Below are positions 31,040 to 40,027 of a stretch of DNA of 64,000 nucleotides, in pieces. The translations under genes and the position numbers were made by a program. The notes beneath the pieces were generated by a model. It saw nothing but the letters and a program-made list of their open reading frames with translations, ran no database searches and had not been told where the DNA came from. The stretch is from Papio anubis (lineage: Eukaryota; Chordata; Mammalia; Primates; Cercopithecidae), in contig NC_044977.1 in the NCBI RefSeq assembly GCF_008728515.1, forward strand, positions 190,701,987 through 190,765,986. The letters are read 5' to 3'. Every line of letters starts with the position of its first letter. The first letter of the stretch is position 1.

Positions 31040-32090
31040 ACCATAGTAAGCACCAATAACATGTCAGGCTATGGGCTAGGTGCTGGAGTGGTGTTGTAAA
31101 GACCTCAGTCTAGGGTAGACAAAGAGATGATCATAATACAGTGTGGTAAGAGTAGTGACTGAGGTCAATGCCTGAGGTGCTGTGGGAGGAAAGAAGAGTA
31201 TGCTTAACCTGGAGTGAGGCTTCAAGGAAGCTTCTTTAAAAACAAGTGGGACTGGCTGGGCATGGTGGCTCACACCTGTAATCCCAGCACTTTGGGAGGC
31301 CGAGGCGGGTGGATCATGAGGTCAAGAGATCGAGACCATCCTGGCCAACATGGTGAAACCCAGTCTCTACTAAAAATCCAAAAATTAGCTGGACATGGTG
31401 GCTTACGCCTGTAGTCCCAGCTACTCAGGAGGATGAGGCAGCAGAATCACTTGAACCCGGGAGGTGGAGGCTACAGTGAGCCAAGATCACACCACTTCAC
31501 TCCAGCCTGGCTACAGAGCAAGACTCTGTCTCAACAAACAAACAAACAACAACAACAACAACAAAAAACAGTGGGACTTAGTCGAGAGAAGAAAGCGGAA
31601 AGCGGTGGGAAGGATGTTCCAGATATAGAGAGCCCTCTAGAACCCTCTAGAACCCAGGCCTCAGGGACATGAGAGGGCTCAGCATGTTTGGAAAACCGTG
31701 AGTCATTCTGTTTGGCTTTGGCACAGAGTGTGCGGGATTATGGAGAAATTGAGATGAAAAGCCAGAGAGGTAGGCGTGTACTAGATCATGAATGACTTTA
31801 TGAGTTGTACAAAGAAGTTCAGGTTTTATTTCAAATGCAACAGGGAAGCAGACACCACCGGATTTTTAAGCAGGAGAGTGATATGATCAAATATGCATTC
31901 TAGAGAGATCTCCCTGGGCATGATGCAAAGAGTGGCTGAAGAAGGGAAACGCTGGTGGCAGGGAGATGAGTTAGGAGACTGTGACTGCAGCGGGAAGATG
32001 TCAGACCTGGATTATGACAGTGGGAATGGAGAGGATGAATGGACGCAGTCGGATTGCAGAAATATCTGTGAAAACCATGGAAATTACTCA
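31040..32090 (-). mobile_element. L2 LINE, 3' part, split by an Alu
   Basis: Minus-strand L2: GCTATGGGCTAGGTGCTGGA, CTGTGGGAGGAAAGAAGAG, then beyond the Alu GGATGTTCCAGATATAGAG, GTGTACTAGATCATGAATGA, TTTTTAAGCAGGAGAGTGAT and AGATGAGTTAGGAGACTGTG follow L2 order. Confidence 0.75.
31254..31562 (+). mobile_element. AluSc-like, full length
   Basis: GGCTGGGCATGGTGGCTCAC start, ATCATGAGGTCAAGAGATCG, and a tail of CAAACAAACAAACAACAACA type. Target duplication around AAGTGGGACT before (ending 31253) and AACAGTGGGACT after (ending 31578). Confidence 0.95.
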
Positions 32091-32448
32091 AGAAGGAAGC
32101 CAGCCGTGGACCTTCCGGATTTTCATTGAAACGGCTCTTTCCCAGTATCTGCATTTCATCAACCTTTGCTGCTAGAATCTAATTTGTTTCACAGGGTTTG
32201 AGAACTCTCTCATAGATGCAAGAAAAAAACCAACCCCTAAGGATGACTTCAAACAAATCAAAGCTTTTTCCTTTAAGTGCATCCATCAAAAGCGGAACCT
32301 TTTCACCTCAGGCTTTTAGCAGGAAGATTTTTCTCTGAGTTTTCTTAATGAGCAGGGGTAAGGTGATGGCAATTTTGCAGCTCAGATCTACTTGAAATTG
32401 CTCCTTCAAAGAGCCAGGGATCCTGGTCGCTGGCCTAAAACTACACGA
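32091..32448. other. Unassigned sequence
   Basis: Unique-looking and moderately A/T-rich, with several TCAAAG/ATCAAA motifs (32250-32300). No family or exon recognised. Confidence 0.5.
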
Positions 32449-32961
32449 CAGTGGTTCTCAAGTCTGCTGTACCTGGGTCACCTGAAGGGCTTTTAATACC
32501 CTCAGTGGGCAGGCCACAGCCCTGGTCAAGCACTTCAGAGAGTGCCTCTGGGGACTGAGCCCAGGCATCAGTGTTTGTTAAAACTCCCAGGTGGGGTTGG
32601 CACGGTGGCTCATGTCTGTAATCCCAGCATTTTCGGAGACCGAGGTGGGCAGATCACCTGAGGTCAGGAGTTTGAGACCAGCCTGGCCAACATGGCGAAA
32701 CCCCGTCTCTACGAAAAATACAAAAATTAGCCAGGCATGGTGGCGCATGCCTGTAATTCTAGTTACTCGGGAGGCTAAGGCAGGAGAATTGCTTGAACCC
32801 AGGAGGTGGAGGTTGCAGTGAGCTGAGATTGCGTCACTGCACTCCAGCCTGGGCGACAGAGTGATACTCCATCTCAAAAAAGAAACCCACAAAAAAAACA
32901 AAAAACAAAAACCAAAAGCCTCCCAGGTGATTACTGGTGCAGCCAAGCTTGAGAACTACTG
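32449..32961 (+). mobile_element. MER5A-like hAT-Charlie element, split by an AluS
   Basis: CAGTGGTTCTCAAGTCTGCT at 32449 and the matching 3' terminal inverted repeat GCTTGAGAACTACTG ending at 32961. The interior GGTCACCTGAAGGGCTTTTA and GGCATCAGTGTTTGTTAAA fits MER5A. The AluS at 32594-32919 interrupts it; removing the Alu and one target copy leaves about 177 bp, close to the family length. Confidence 0.85.
32594..32919 (+). mobile_element. AluS nested in MER5A
   Basis: The left arm starts at a degraded GGGGTTGGCACGGTGGCTCA, has ATCACCTGAGGTCAGGAGTT, and a tail of impure A/C runs. Target duplication CTCCCAGGTG at 32584-32593 and 32920-32929. Confidence 0.95.
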
Positions 32962-33630
32962 AAGGAGAGAAGAACTGCTAACCCCCGCCCCCCATCAACC
33001 ACGCAAAACCAACTTACTACACCTCTTGGGAGAGGTACACTGGGGTCATGAAAGGGAAGGCTCAGTTATCTGACCCATAAAAGCATGATTTGATTTAAAA
33101 TTTCCTAAGAAATTTAATCTTCTTAAAATTTTTAAGAAGATAAAAACTTTAAATACCAGAATTACCTGAAAACAAGATAAGAAGAGATTTGAAAGATCCT
33201 ACAGTCCATTTCTCGACCGTAGCTTGCCTATGTGCACTGAAGCAGTCTGCCTCAGATAGACCCCAGCCTCTGCTAATCTGGAGGCAATCCCCAGGCAGGA
33301 AGGAGGAGTCCAGGGCAACCTGCAGCCCTCACCACCAGAGCCTGCTCACTGTTTCCCGGGTGAGCCTGGGACCTCTCCACATTTTCCATTCAAGTGTTCC
33401 AACAGCACAAAGAAAGACCCCAAAACTGGGGCAGAGCCTGAAACAGCCCATAGATTCGAGTTCCGTTCTCCCCCTAAACAATTATGCTTAACTTGTTCTC
33501 TCTTCCTTAATATATCAATATTGATTTTAATGTAAAACCAATGCCTACGAATCACCAAATTGTCCCTCAAGAAGATGGCTTATATTTATTTCTGTGGCTT
33601 CTAGCACCCACTGATGCCCTGGTGTACACA
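32962..33630. other. Unassigned sequence
   Basis: A/T-rich at 33080-33200, including the palindrome at 33117-33141. The remainder is unassigned. A 100-codon plus frame at 33189-33491 is unrecognised. Confidence 0.5.
33117..33141. repeat. 25-nt perfect palindrome
   Basis: ATCTTCTTAAAA, one T, then TTTTAAGAAGAT: 12-bp arms with no mismatch and a 1-base centre. Confidence 0.95.
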
Positions 33631-34070
33631 CTGGAGAGAATGATGATGATGATGGTGATGGTGATGGTGAATGTTACATAGCCTGGACTGGAGATAATGA
33701 TGATTGATGATGTTGGTGATGGTGATGGTGAGTATTGTGAACATAGCCAGGGCTGGAGATGACAATGATGTTGATGGTGATGAGTGATGGTGATGGTGAT
33801 GAGTGAGTATTGTGAACATGCCTGGGTTGGAGATAATGATGACGACGATGATGATGATGGTGATGGTGAATACTGTGAACATGCCTGGGTTGGAGATAAT
33901 GATGACGATGATCATGATGGTGATGGTGTGTATTGTGAACATGCCTGGGTTGGAGATAATGATGATGATGATGGTGATGGTGATGTTGAGTACTGTGAAC
34001 GTAGCCTGGGCTGGAGATGATGATGGTGATGGTGATGGTGGTGAGAGTGTTGTGAACATGCCTGGGCTGG
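33631..34070. repeat. GAT/GGT-rich minisatellite, block 1, about 7 units of 56-76 bp
   Basis: Each unit has CTGGAGATAATGATGA, a (GATGGT)n stretch of variable length, GTGAGTATTGTGAA, then CATGCCTGGG or CATAGCCTGG. Units start near 33631, 33688, 33753, 33827, 33889, 33949 and 34009. The plus strand has almost no C outside the CATGCC linker. The array encodes poly-Asp or poly-His in various frames, an artefact of the repeat. Confidence 0.95.
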
Positions 34071-34466
34071 AATAATAATAATAAATAATATAAAACATAC
34101 AAATTAAAATATAATAATAATAATAAATAATAAATGTCGTAAAAAATATATATTTCACTAAAACTAGAAAATAATAATGTGGCAACCTGTAATAATGTCT
34201 CATGTCTTAAATATAAATGGCTACTAAATTAAAATATAATAATAATGTCGTAATGTGTCGTATGTGTCATTAATATAAACATAAACACAAAATAATGTGT
34301 AATAATAATAATAAAATATTATAAAATTTCTCCCTAAACTTCTAGAAATAATAAATAATAATAATAAATGTCGTAATAATGAAATGTATAGGCTTTAACC
34401 TAAAACTAGAAATATATAATAATAATAATGAAAGTAATAATAACAACAAATGTTAAAACAACCTAA
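34071..34466. repeat. A/T-rich core of the minisatellite (G-to-A form of the same unit)
   Basis: Begins abruptly after CATGCCTGGGCTGGA and ends at CCTAAACTGGAGATAATG. Inside, (AAT)n replaces (GAT/GGT)n and CCTAAACT or CCTAAAACTAGAA replaces CCTGGGCTGGAGA, while the C and T positions of the unit are largely kept. A secondary motif AATGTCGTAA recurs three times. See findings. Confidence 0.8.
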
Positions 34467-34783
34467 ACTGGAGATAATGATGATGATGGTGATGGTGATG
34501 GTGATGATGAGTGTTGTGAACACTAGCCTAGGATGGAGATAATGATGATGGTGATGGTGATGGTGAGTATTGTGAACATGCCTGGGCTGGAGATAATGAT
34601 GATGATGGTGATGGTGATGGTGAGTATTGTGAACATGCCTGGGCTAGAGATGATGATGGCGATGGTGATGGTGATGGTGATGGAGATAATGATGATGAGT
34701 ACTGTGAATATAGCCGGAGCTGGAGATAATGATGATGATGACAGTGATGGTGATGGTGAGTGTTTTGAACATAGCCTGGGCTG
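34467..34783. repeat. GAT/GGT-rich minisatellite, block 2, about 5 units
   Basis: Same unit as block 1, starting near 34467, 34529, 34587, 34643 and 34718, with a partial last unit ending CATAGCCTGGGCTGAG. Confidence 0.95.
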
Positions 34784-34794
34784 AGACGCACATG

Positions 34795-35010
34795 TGTAGT
34801 GGAAAGTGTGTGGGATTTGGAGCCATAAAGTCTTGGGTTTGAACACTAGCCATGGCATTTACAAATTGGCCTTGGGGAATCTGCTTAACATCCTGAAGAT
34901 TGTGTATTTGTAAAATTTGACAACGATCTCCAGTTCAAGTTTGTTACAAGGATTAGATATATTCTACATACCTGGCACCTGATGGACAATAAATACTAGA
35001 GACTACCATT
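34795..35010 (+). mobile_element. MIR, near full length
   Basis: AGTGTGTGGGATTTGGAGCC, TCTTGGGTTTGAACACTAGC, ATTGGCCTTGGGGAATCTGC, CCTGGCACCTGATGGACAAT and AAATACTAGAGACTACC follow the plus-strand MIR from tRNA-like head to 3' end. Confidence 0.8.
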
Positions 35011-35930
35011 ATGGAATTCCCTAATATCTGCTAAAATGTCTTTTGCCATAAGACGGAGACCAGTCAGATGATGTTCTCTGCCTCACGTGAGTGACCCTCT
35101 CAACTGGAATCCTTTCTTAGTCTCTACGTCCCCAGAGCACAGCCCAGCTGAGGGCCAGGTCCATCCAGGGCAGCTCTCTTAGATGAGCCACTATAAAATC
35201 CCCTCTATCATGGCTGGTGCATAAGGTTGACCCAACAATCAAGCATGTTGAATGATGGTCACTAATAGGAACATACACAATGTCTCGTTTTCCTGTGGCA
35301 CTGTGAGAGTGCACATTGAGGGCGAGGCCTAGTGTGAAGACAGCAGGTAACTGAGCACACTGCCCCAGTGGACACACCATGGGCGCTTGGGTCAGAGGCC
35401 CTGGGAACCCAGTGCCTCCTCTGCAGCTCTTGGGCTCCATCCTCTTCCACTGCTAAGCCCTGGGAGCGCTCTGGAAAACAGAATCCTGTACCGGGAGAGA
35501 GCGGCTGGCATTTTTGGCTGCTCTCATGCTGCCTCGGTTTTTTCCTATCTCAAGGTGTCTTCTCTGCAGAGTGCAGATGCCTGGGGAGCAAAGGCAGGGT
35601 CTCTCTGGACTAAGGAGGGGAGGAACATAACCCTGAACAGCAGCCATTCACCTCAGCTCCCTGGCTACAGCCTAGGAGAACCTGGGGAGACTGCGGAGTG
35701 GCTGTTCAAGGCATGGCAAAGGAGGGTGGCCACATGCATGTGGAACATTTAGGACCAGGTGCCCCACATGGCTGCATGCCCCCAGGGGTTGCACATGGCT
35801 GAAATCCTATTGATCACAGACACCCTGGGGTCTCGGTGACAGATGGAGCCAAAATCTTTCAAGAGTTCCAAGGAGAAGAGGGAAGGAAGAGGTAGTGACC
35901 TCTCCCCTTCCTGCCTGGGCTATAGTTGTA
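35011..35930. other. Unassigned 0.9-kb stretch
   Basis: Several 80-120-codon frames on both strands, none with recognisable motifs or splice context. No repeat family recognised. Confidence 0.5.
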
Positions 35931-36100
35931 TAGCAGAGTGGATTCTAGTCCCACTTCTACAGTGTGGTACCTGTGTGGCCTTGGACAAGGTACTCGAACT
36001 TTCCGTGCCTTTTGTTCCTCAGGTATAAGATGGTATTGATCATATCAGCAACCTCATGGGGTGGGTGGGGTTCAGAGATAGTCCTTGTAAAGCCCTTCAC
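35931..36100 (+). mobile_element. MIR
   Basis: GATTCTAGTCCCACTTCTAC, GTGTGGCCTTGGACAAGGTA, CTTTCCGTGCCTTTTGTTCC and TCATATCAGCAACCTCATGG follow MIR order. Confidence 0.75.
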
Positions 36101-36309
36101 ACCACAGGCCACACACAGCCTGGCCGGCAGGAAGCGTTTACCCAAGGCCAGTCATGTTTACGGGGTTCCTCTGGCCTGGAACCCTTGACCCTGTCTCCCA
36201 GCAAACTCTTCCTCAGCTTTCAGACTCCAAGCAAAATCTCCCTTTTGTGATGCGCTCCATGGCTCCTGCAGAAATGTCCTCTTCTTGTAGCCCTGAGAGG
36301 CCTCAGTTG

Positions 36310-36800
36310 TCATCCCTTCAGCAAGTGTTGACTGAGTAGAAGCTGGATACCAGTGACCAGGCTAAATGCTGTGGGGGAAAAAAAGGCTAAAATAAAAATT
36401 GTCAGGCCGGGCGTGGTGGCTCACACCTGTAATCCCAGCACTTTGGGAGGCAGAGGTGGGCGGATCACAAGGTCAGGGGTTCCAGACCAGCCTGGCCAAC
36501 ATGGTGAAACTCCGTCTTTACTAAAAATAAAAAAAGTTAGCCGGGCACGGTTGCGTGTGCCTGTAATCCCGGCTACTCTGGAGGCTGAGGCAGGAGAATC
36601 GCTTGAACTCAGGCGGCGTAGGTTGCGGTGAGCGGAGATTGTGCCACTGCACTCCAGCCTGGGCGACAGAGCAAGACTCCGTCTCAAAAAAAAACATAAA
36701 AATAAATTATTTAAAAAATAAAATAAAATAAACAAAAAACTGCCCTTTTCCTCAAGGAGGTCATACTCTGGTGGTGAAAGAGGCACGAAACAATTGCAAT
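36310..36800 (-). mobile_element. L2 3' end, split by an Alu
   Basis: CCCTTCAGCAAGTGTTGACT and GGATACCAGTGACCAGGCTA lie to the left of the Alu, and TTTTCCTCAAGGAGGTCATA, CTCTGGTGGTGAAAGAGGC lie to the right, in L2 minus-strand order. Confidence 0.6.
36405..36737 (+). mobile_element. AluSg-like, full length
   Basis: GGCCGGGCGTGGTGGCTCAC start, ATCACAAGGTCAGGGGTTCC, right arm to GACTCCGTCTCAAAA, then a long tail degraded to AAATAAAATAAAATAAAC. The target duplication is not clear. Confidence 0.93.
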
Positions 36801-36884
36801 CCGTATGAAAATTGCCACCGTGGAGTTGCAGGCCCGGTTTCGGGAGTGCTGGTGAGGAGAGGCGCCATGAGAGTGCTGACGATT

Positions 36885-37030
36885 TGCTTCGTGGTCTTCT
36901 GTCCCTAGGTCTGTTTTCCTGGCTAGACTTTGAGCTGCTCAGGAGTGGACGCGTTCATCTGTATGTGCTTCACTGTGCTTAGCACCATGCCATGTTCAGT
37001 AAATGGGTGTTGCCCATAAATGCAGTAACA
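36885..37030 (+). mobile_element. L2 3' end fragment
   Basis: CTAGACTTTGAGCTGCTCAG, GTGCTTAGCACCATGCCATG and TTCAGTAAATGGGTGTTGCC fit the plus-strand L2 terminus. Confidence 0.55.
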
Positions 37031-37174
37031 AACTAACAAACGAATGATATCCTACAGCAGTGATGGGGTCTTTGGCACATCTGCAGGGCCTGAGGCCTCG
37101 GCTCTGCTTTAGGGTGATGTACATTTAATGGAGACCCGCTCTGCACCCCCAGCAGATTCCTTGAGCTTTATACC

Positions 37175-37299
37175 ACCACTCTGGTCCTGACTATACCGTG
37201 AATCATGTGTCTAAGTCTCATCTTCCTCATCTATACGGGTGATAGTGATAATCATTGCTGCTCTGTCTAACTCACGGCAGTGTTGGGAGGTTCAAACAA
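37175..37299 (+). mobile_element. MIR fragment
   Basis: CTAAGTCTCATCTTCCTCAT, CTATACGGGTGATAGTGATA and GTGTTGGGAGGTTCAAACAA fit the MIR core to 3' region. Confidence 0.6.
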
Positions 37300-37615
37300 T
37301 GTTAACCGTGGAGGGAGTCCAGGTTCTTGGAGTCCTGAACAAAGAATTGGAGAAAACGCACAAACAAAGGAAAGACTGAAGGGTTTTATTGAAAATGAAA
37401 GCACACCCCACAGTGTGGGAGCGGGCCTGTGTGTAGGGGCTCAAAGGCCCCGTTACTGAGTTTTTATGAGTTTAAATACCCTCTACTTGGAGTACACCCT
37501 ATGTAAATGCAGAGGATGAAGTAAAGTTACAAAGTCCTTTACTCGGTGTATGCCCTGTGGAGAGGGTATCTTGTGTTTCTTGCCTCCAGACCCTATTTTA
37601 CTGCCTAAATAGGAT
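37300..37615 (-). mobile_element. ERV1-type LTR, 3' part (MER4-group-like)
   Basis: The minus strand reads U3-R-U5 ending ...CAAGAACCTGGACTCCCTCC..., with TTCAATAAAACCC (AATAAA at complement of 37385-37390), CCCACACTGTGGGGTGTGC and a CACCGAGTAAAGGA block. This is the general U5/R layout of MER4-group and related gammaretrovirus-like LTRs. The subfamily is not resolved and the U3 limit is uncertain. Confidence 0.55.
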
Positions 37616-37822
37616 TCACTCATTCAGCAAATACTCTCTGAGGGTAGAATTTTACTTTCTCCATGTAACACATGCCTCACCAGGAGAAGGCAAAGTCTGA
37701 GGAATGCCGGATCCAGATGAAAAGGCAGGGTGATTTCAGAGAAAAGATAATGAGCTGACAAGGCTGGAATGTTACTTCCCCAGACAAGACCAGTGTCACC
37801 AAGAAGGCCTTGGGGCTCTTCC

Positions 37823-38016
37823 ACTCTGTCACCCAGGCTGGAGTGCAATGGCGCAGTCTCGGCTCACTGCAACCTTCACCTCCTGTGTTCAAGCGATTCT
37901 CCCGCTTCAGCCTCGGGAGTAACTGGGACTCTGCAGGCACGTGACACCACACCCGGCTAATTTTTGTATTTTTAGTAGAGACTGGGTTTCACTATGTTGG
38001 TCAGGCTGGTCTCGAA
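37823..38016 (-). mobile_element. Internal Alu fragment without tail or target duplication
   Basis: Runs from ACTCTGTCACCCAGGCTGG to GGCTGGTCTCGAA, lacking the poly-T and first arm bases at one end and the Alu head at the other. It shares at least seven uncommon variants with 39220-39412 (see findings). Confidence 0.9.
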
Positions 38017-38194
38017 TTTTCCTTCTTCTGGCTGAAGTCACTTTTCAGCATGAACTTGATAGACTGTTGTTGTAGGTTTTAGAAGGGAATTGAAGTGTCA
38101 GCTCTTCTAAAATGTGACTACAGTGACGGACCTCACTGGGAGTTCTTTCCAAAGTGTATCTGTTTCCTCTTTTTTGTCTTTATTTTTCTGGAAG

Positions 38195-38272
38195 AAAAAA
38201 AAGAAGAGATAGAGAAGAAAAAGAAGGAGAGAAAAGAAGGTAGGAAGGGAGAAAGGAGGGAGGGAAGAAATT
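38195..38272. repeat. Purine-rich low-complexity tract
   Basis: GAA, GGA and GGGA runs on the plus strand, impure. Confidence 0.85.
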
Positions 38273-38981
38273 TGTTGCATCTAAGAGAACCAGTCGTCAA
38301 CAGAGCAACAAATACTGACTGAGTGTCCATACGTAATGGGCAATGGGCTGAATTCCAGGGGAGGGAGTGAAGGAGTGGGGACGGTGGGCAGGAAATGAAT
38401 CTGATGCAGCTACTGCTTTCAGTAAATTCATATTAATTCGGAGCCAGACAAGACATAAAAATACCTAGCTCTCATGTAAGAGAAACAGAGCTACTTTATC
38501 TACATCTATCTTCTTATTTATACCATGCTTTCTGCCAGAAACTGTTAATACATAAAACATAACAAGGGAACATAATTTAAAAGAAGGAATAAAAGGACAA
38601 AATAAGGGTAAGGGCATAAAAATGGCGCCAGGAATGAGACTAAATTACGAGAATCATAAATATACAGATGATGAGGGTGAACCCCAAATTTGGCTCCAAG
38701 CTTTCTAACAGCTTCCAGGAAAGGGAAACCTGGGAAAAGGCCCAGTTCCTAGTGTCCATAAAACAAAAACTGACCAGTTGCTCAGGAGTAGTTTGGGCAT
38801 CTCTCCCAAGGTCCTAATTGAGAGAGCGCTGCGTGATGAAATGAGCCGCGTCCCCCTAACATCTCTCCACAAGGGTCCTCACAGGGCGACGTCTTATGAT
38901 GGCCCTCAGTGCGGGTGTATGACTTGCCCCTCCCCACCCCACTGCAGGAGTAGAGCACAGAGTAAAATGTGGTCTCAGACT
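38273..38981. other. Unassigned; L2-like trace at 38280-38420
   Basis: AACAAATACTGACTGAGTGT near 38308 resembles a reverse L2 3' end. The rest is A-rich sequence without a recognised family. Confidence 0.4.
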
Positions 38982-38993
38982 AGGGCTCTGAGC

Positions 38994-39185
38994 TTATTTA
39001 TTTATTTATTTATTTATGCACTTATTTATTTATTTTTGAGACAGAGTTTCACTCTGTTGCCCAGGCTGGAGTGTAGCGGCACGATCTTAGATCACTGCAA
39101 CTTCTGCCTCCCAGGTTCAAGTGGTTCTCCTGCCTCAGCCTCCTGAGTAGCTGGAATGACAGGTGTGTGCCACCATGCCCAGCTA
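38994..39185 (-). mobile_element. Partial Alu, outer element of a composite
   Basis: (TTTA)n tail at 38994-39035, then one monomer-length of reverse-complement Alu (GAGACAGAGTTTCACTCTGT to CACCATGCCCAGCTA). The rest is replaced by the full Alu that follows. The outer flanks carry AGGGCTCTGAGC (38982-38993) and AGGGCACTGAAC (39491-39502), a shared target duplication at 10 of 12 bases. Confidence 0.88.
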
Positions 39186-39490
39186 TTTTTTTTTTTTTTT
39201 TTTTTTGAGACGGAGTCTCACTCTGTCACCCAGGCTAGAGTGCAGTGGTGCAGTCTCAGCTCACTGCAACCTTCGCCTCCTGTGTTCAAGCGATTCTCCC
39301 GCCTCAGCCTCTGGAGTGGCTGGGACTCTGCAGGCATGCGCCACCACACCTCGCTATTTTTTGTATTTTTAGTAGAGACTGGGTTTCACTATGTTGGCCA
39401 GGCTGGTCTCAAACTCCTGACTTCAAGGGATCCACCTACCTTGGCCTCCCAAAGTGCTGGGATTACAGGTGTGAGCCACCACGTCTGGCC
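39186..39490 (-). mobile_element. AluS, full length, second element of the composite
   Basis: T tail 39186-39206, GAGACGGAGTCTCACTCTGT, both arms, ending CACCACGTCTGGCC. Its right-arm region holds the unusual variants CAACCTTCGCCTCCTGTG, GGGACTCTGCAGGC and GAGACTGGGTTTCACTATG. Confidence 0.93.
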
Positions 39491-39502
39491 AGGGCACTGA
39501 AC

Positions 39503-39814
39503 ATCTTGAAAGGGAGAGATGCAGGCCAATTCAGAGAAAGAGGGAAGGGGTCAGGTTTGGGCAAGTGAAGAGAGGTTGGGGTGAGGGAGAGCATGCTACA
39601 TGAGCAAAGGCAGGTTGTGCAGGGCTCAATGAATAGTAAATATTTGGTGACGTAAGATTGCCCTTTTCCTCCTCCCTGCCTCCATGAGCAGGAGTCAAAA
39701 GGGCGCCCTAGGACTCTGCGTGCTCCTGTCCTGGCAGGAGCCCAGCCTCTCCAGAGGGAAAGTCTAGGCCTTTATTGCAGAGTGGCCATAGGAGGACTAA
39801 GGCAGCTGTGTTTA
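39503..39814. other. Unassigned sequence
   Basis: No family recognised. Possibly part of an L2-like block (GGGCACTGAACATCTTGAAA, GGTCAGGTTTGGGCAAGTG). Confidence 0.4.
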
Positions 39815-40027
39815 CAGCGATGGTCTCAACTAGAGGCAACTCTGCCCCAGGGATATTTGGCAATGTCTAGAGACACTGTTAATTGTCACAATTGGAGAGG
39901 AGGCGCTGGTGGCAGCGAGTACGTAGAGACCAAGGATGCTGCTAAACATCCTACAATGCCCAGGACTGCTTGGACAACACAGCATTATCTGGTCCCAAAT
40001 GTTAGTTGTAGAGGTTGAGGAACCCCG
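39815..40027 (+). mobile_element. MER20 hAT-Charlie element, full length
   Basis: CAGCGATGGTCTCAACTAGA start, GGATATTTGGCAATGTCTAG, TTGTCACAATTGGAGAGGA, GGATGCTGCTAAACATCCTA, CAATGCCCAGGACTGCTTGG and GAGGTTGAGGAACCCCG end: about 213 bp, in line with the roughly 219-bp family length. Confidence 0.93.

Noticed and set aside
33601..34203. 200-codon and other frames rich in His, Asp or Ile runs
   Set aside because: Direct translation of the GAT/GGT and AAT repeats in several frames; not protein-like.
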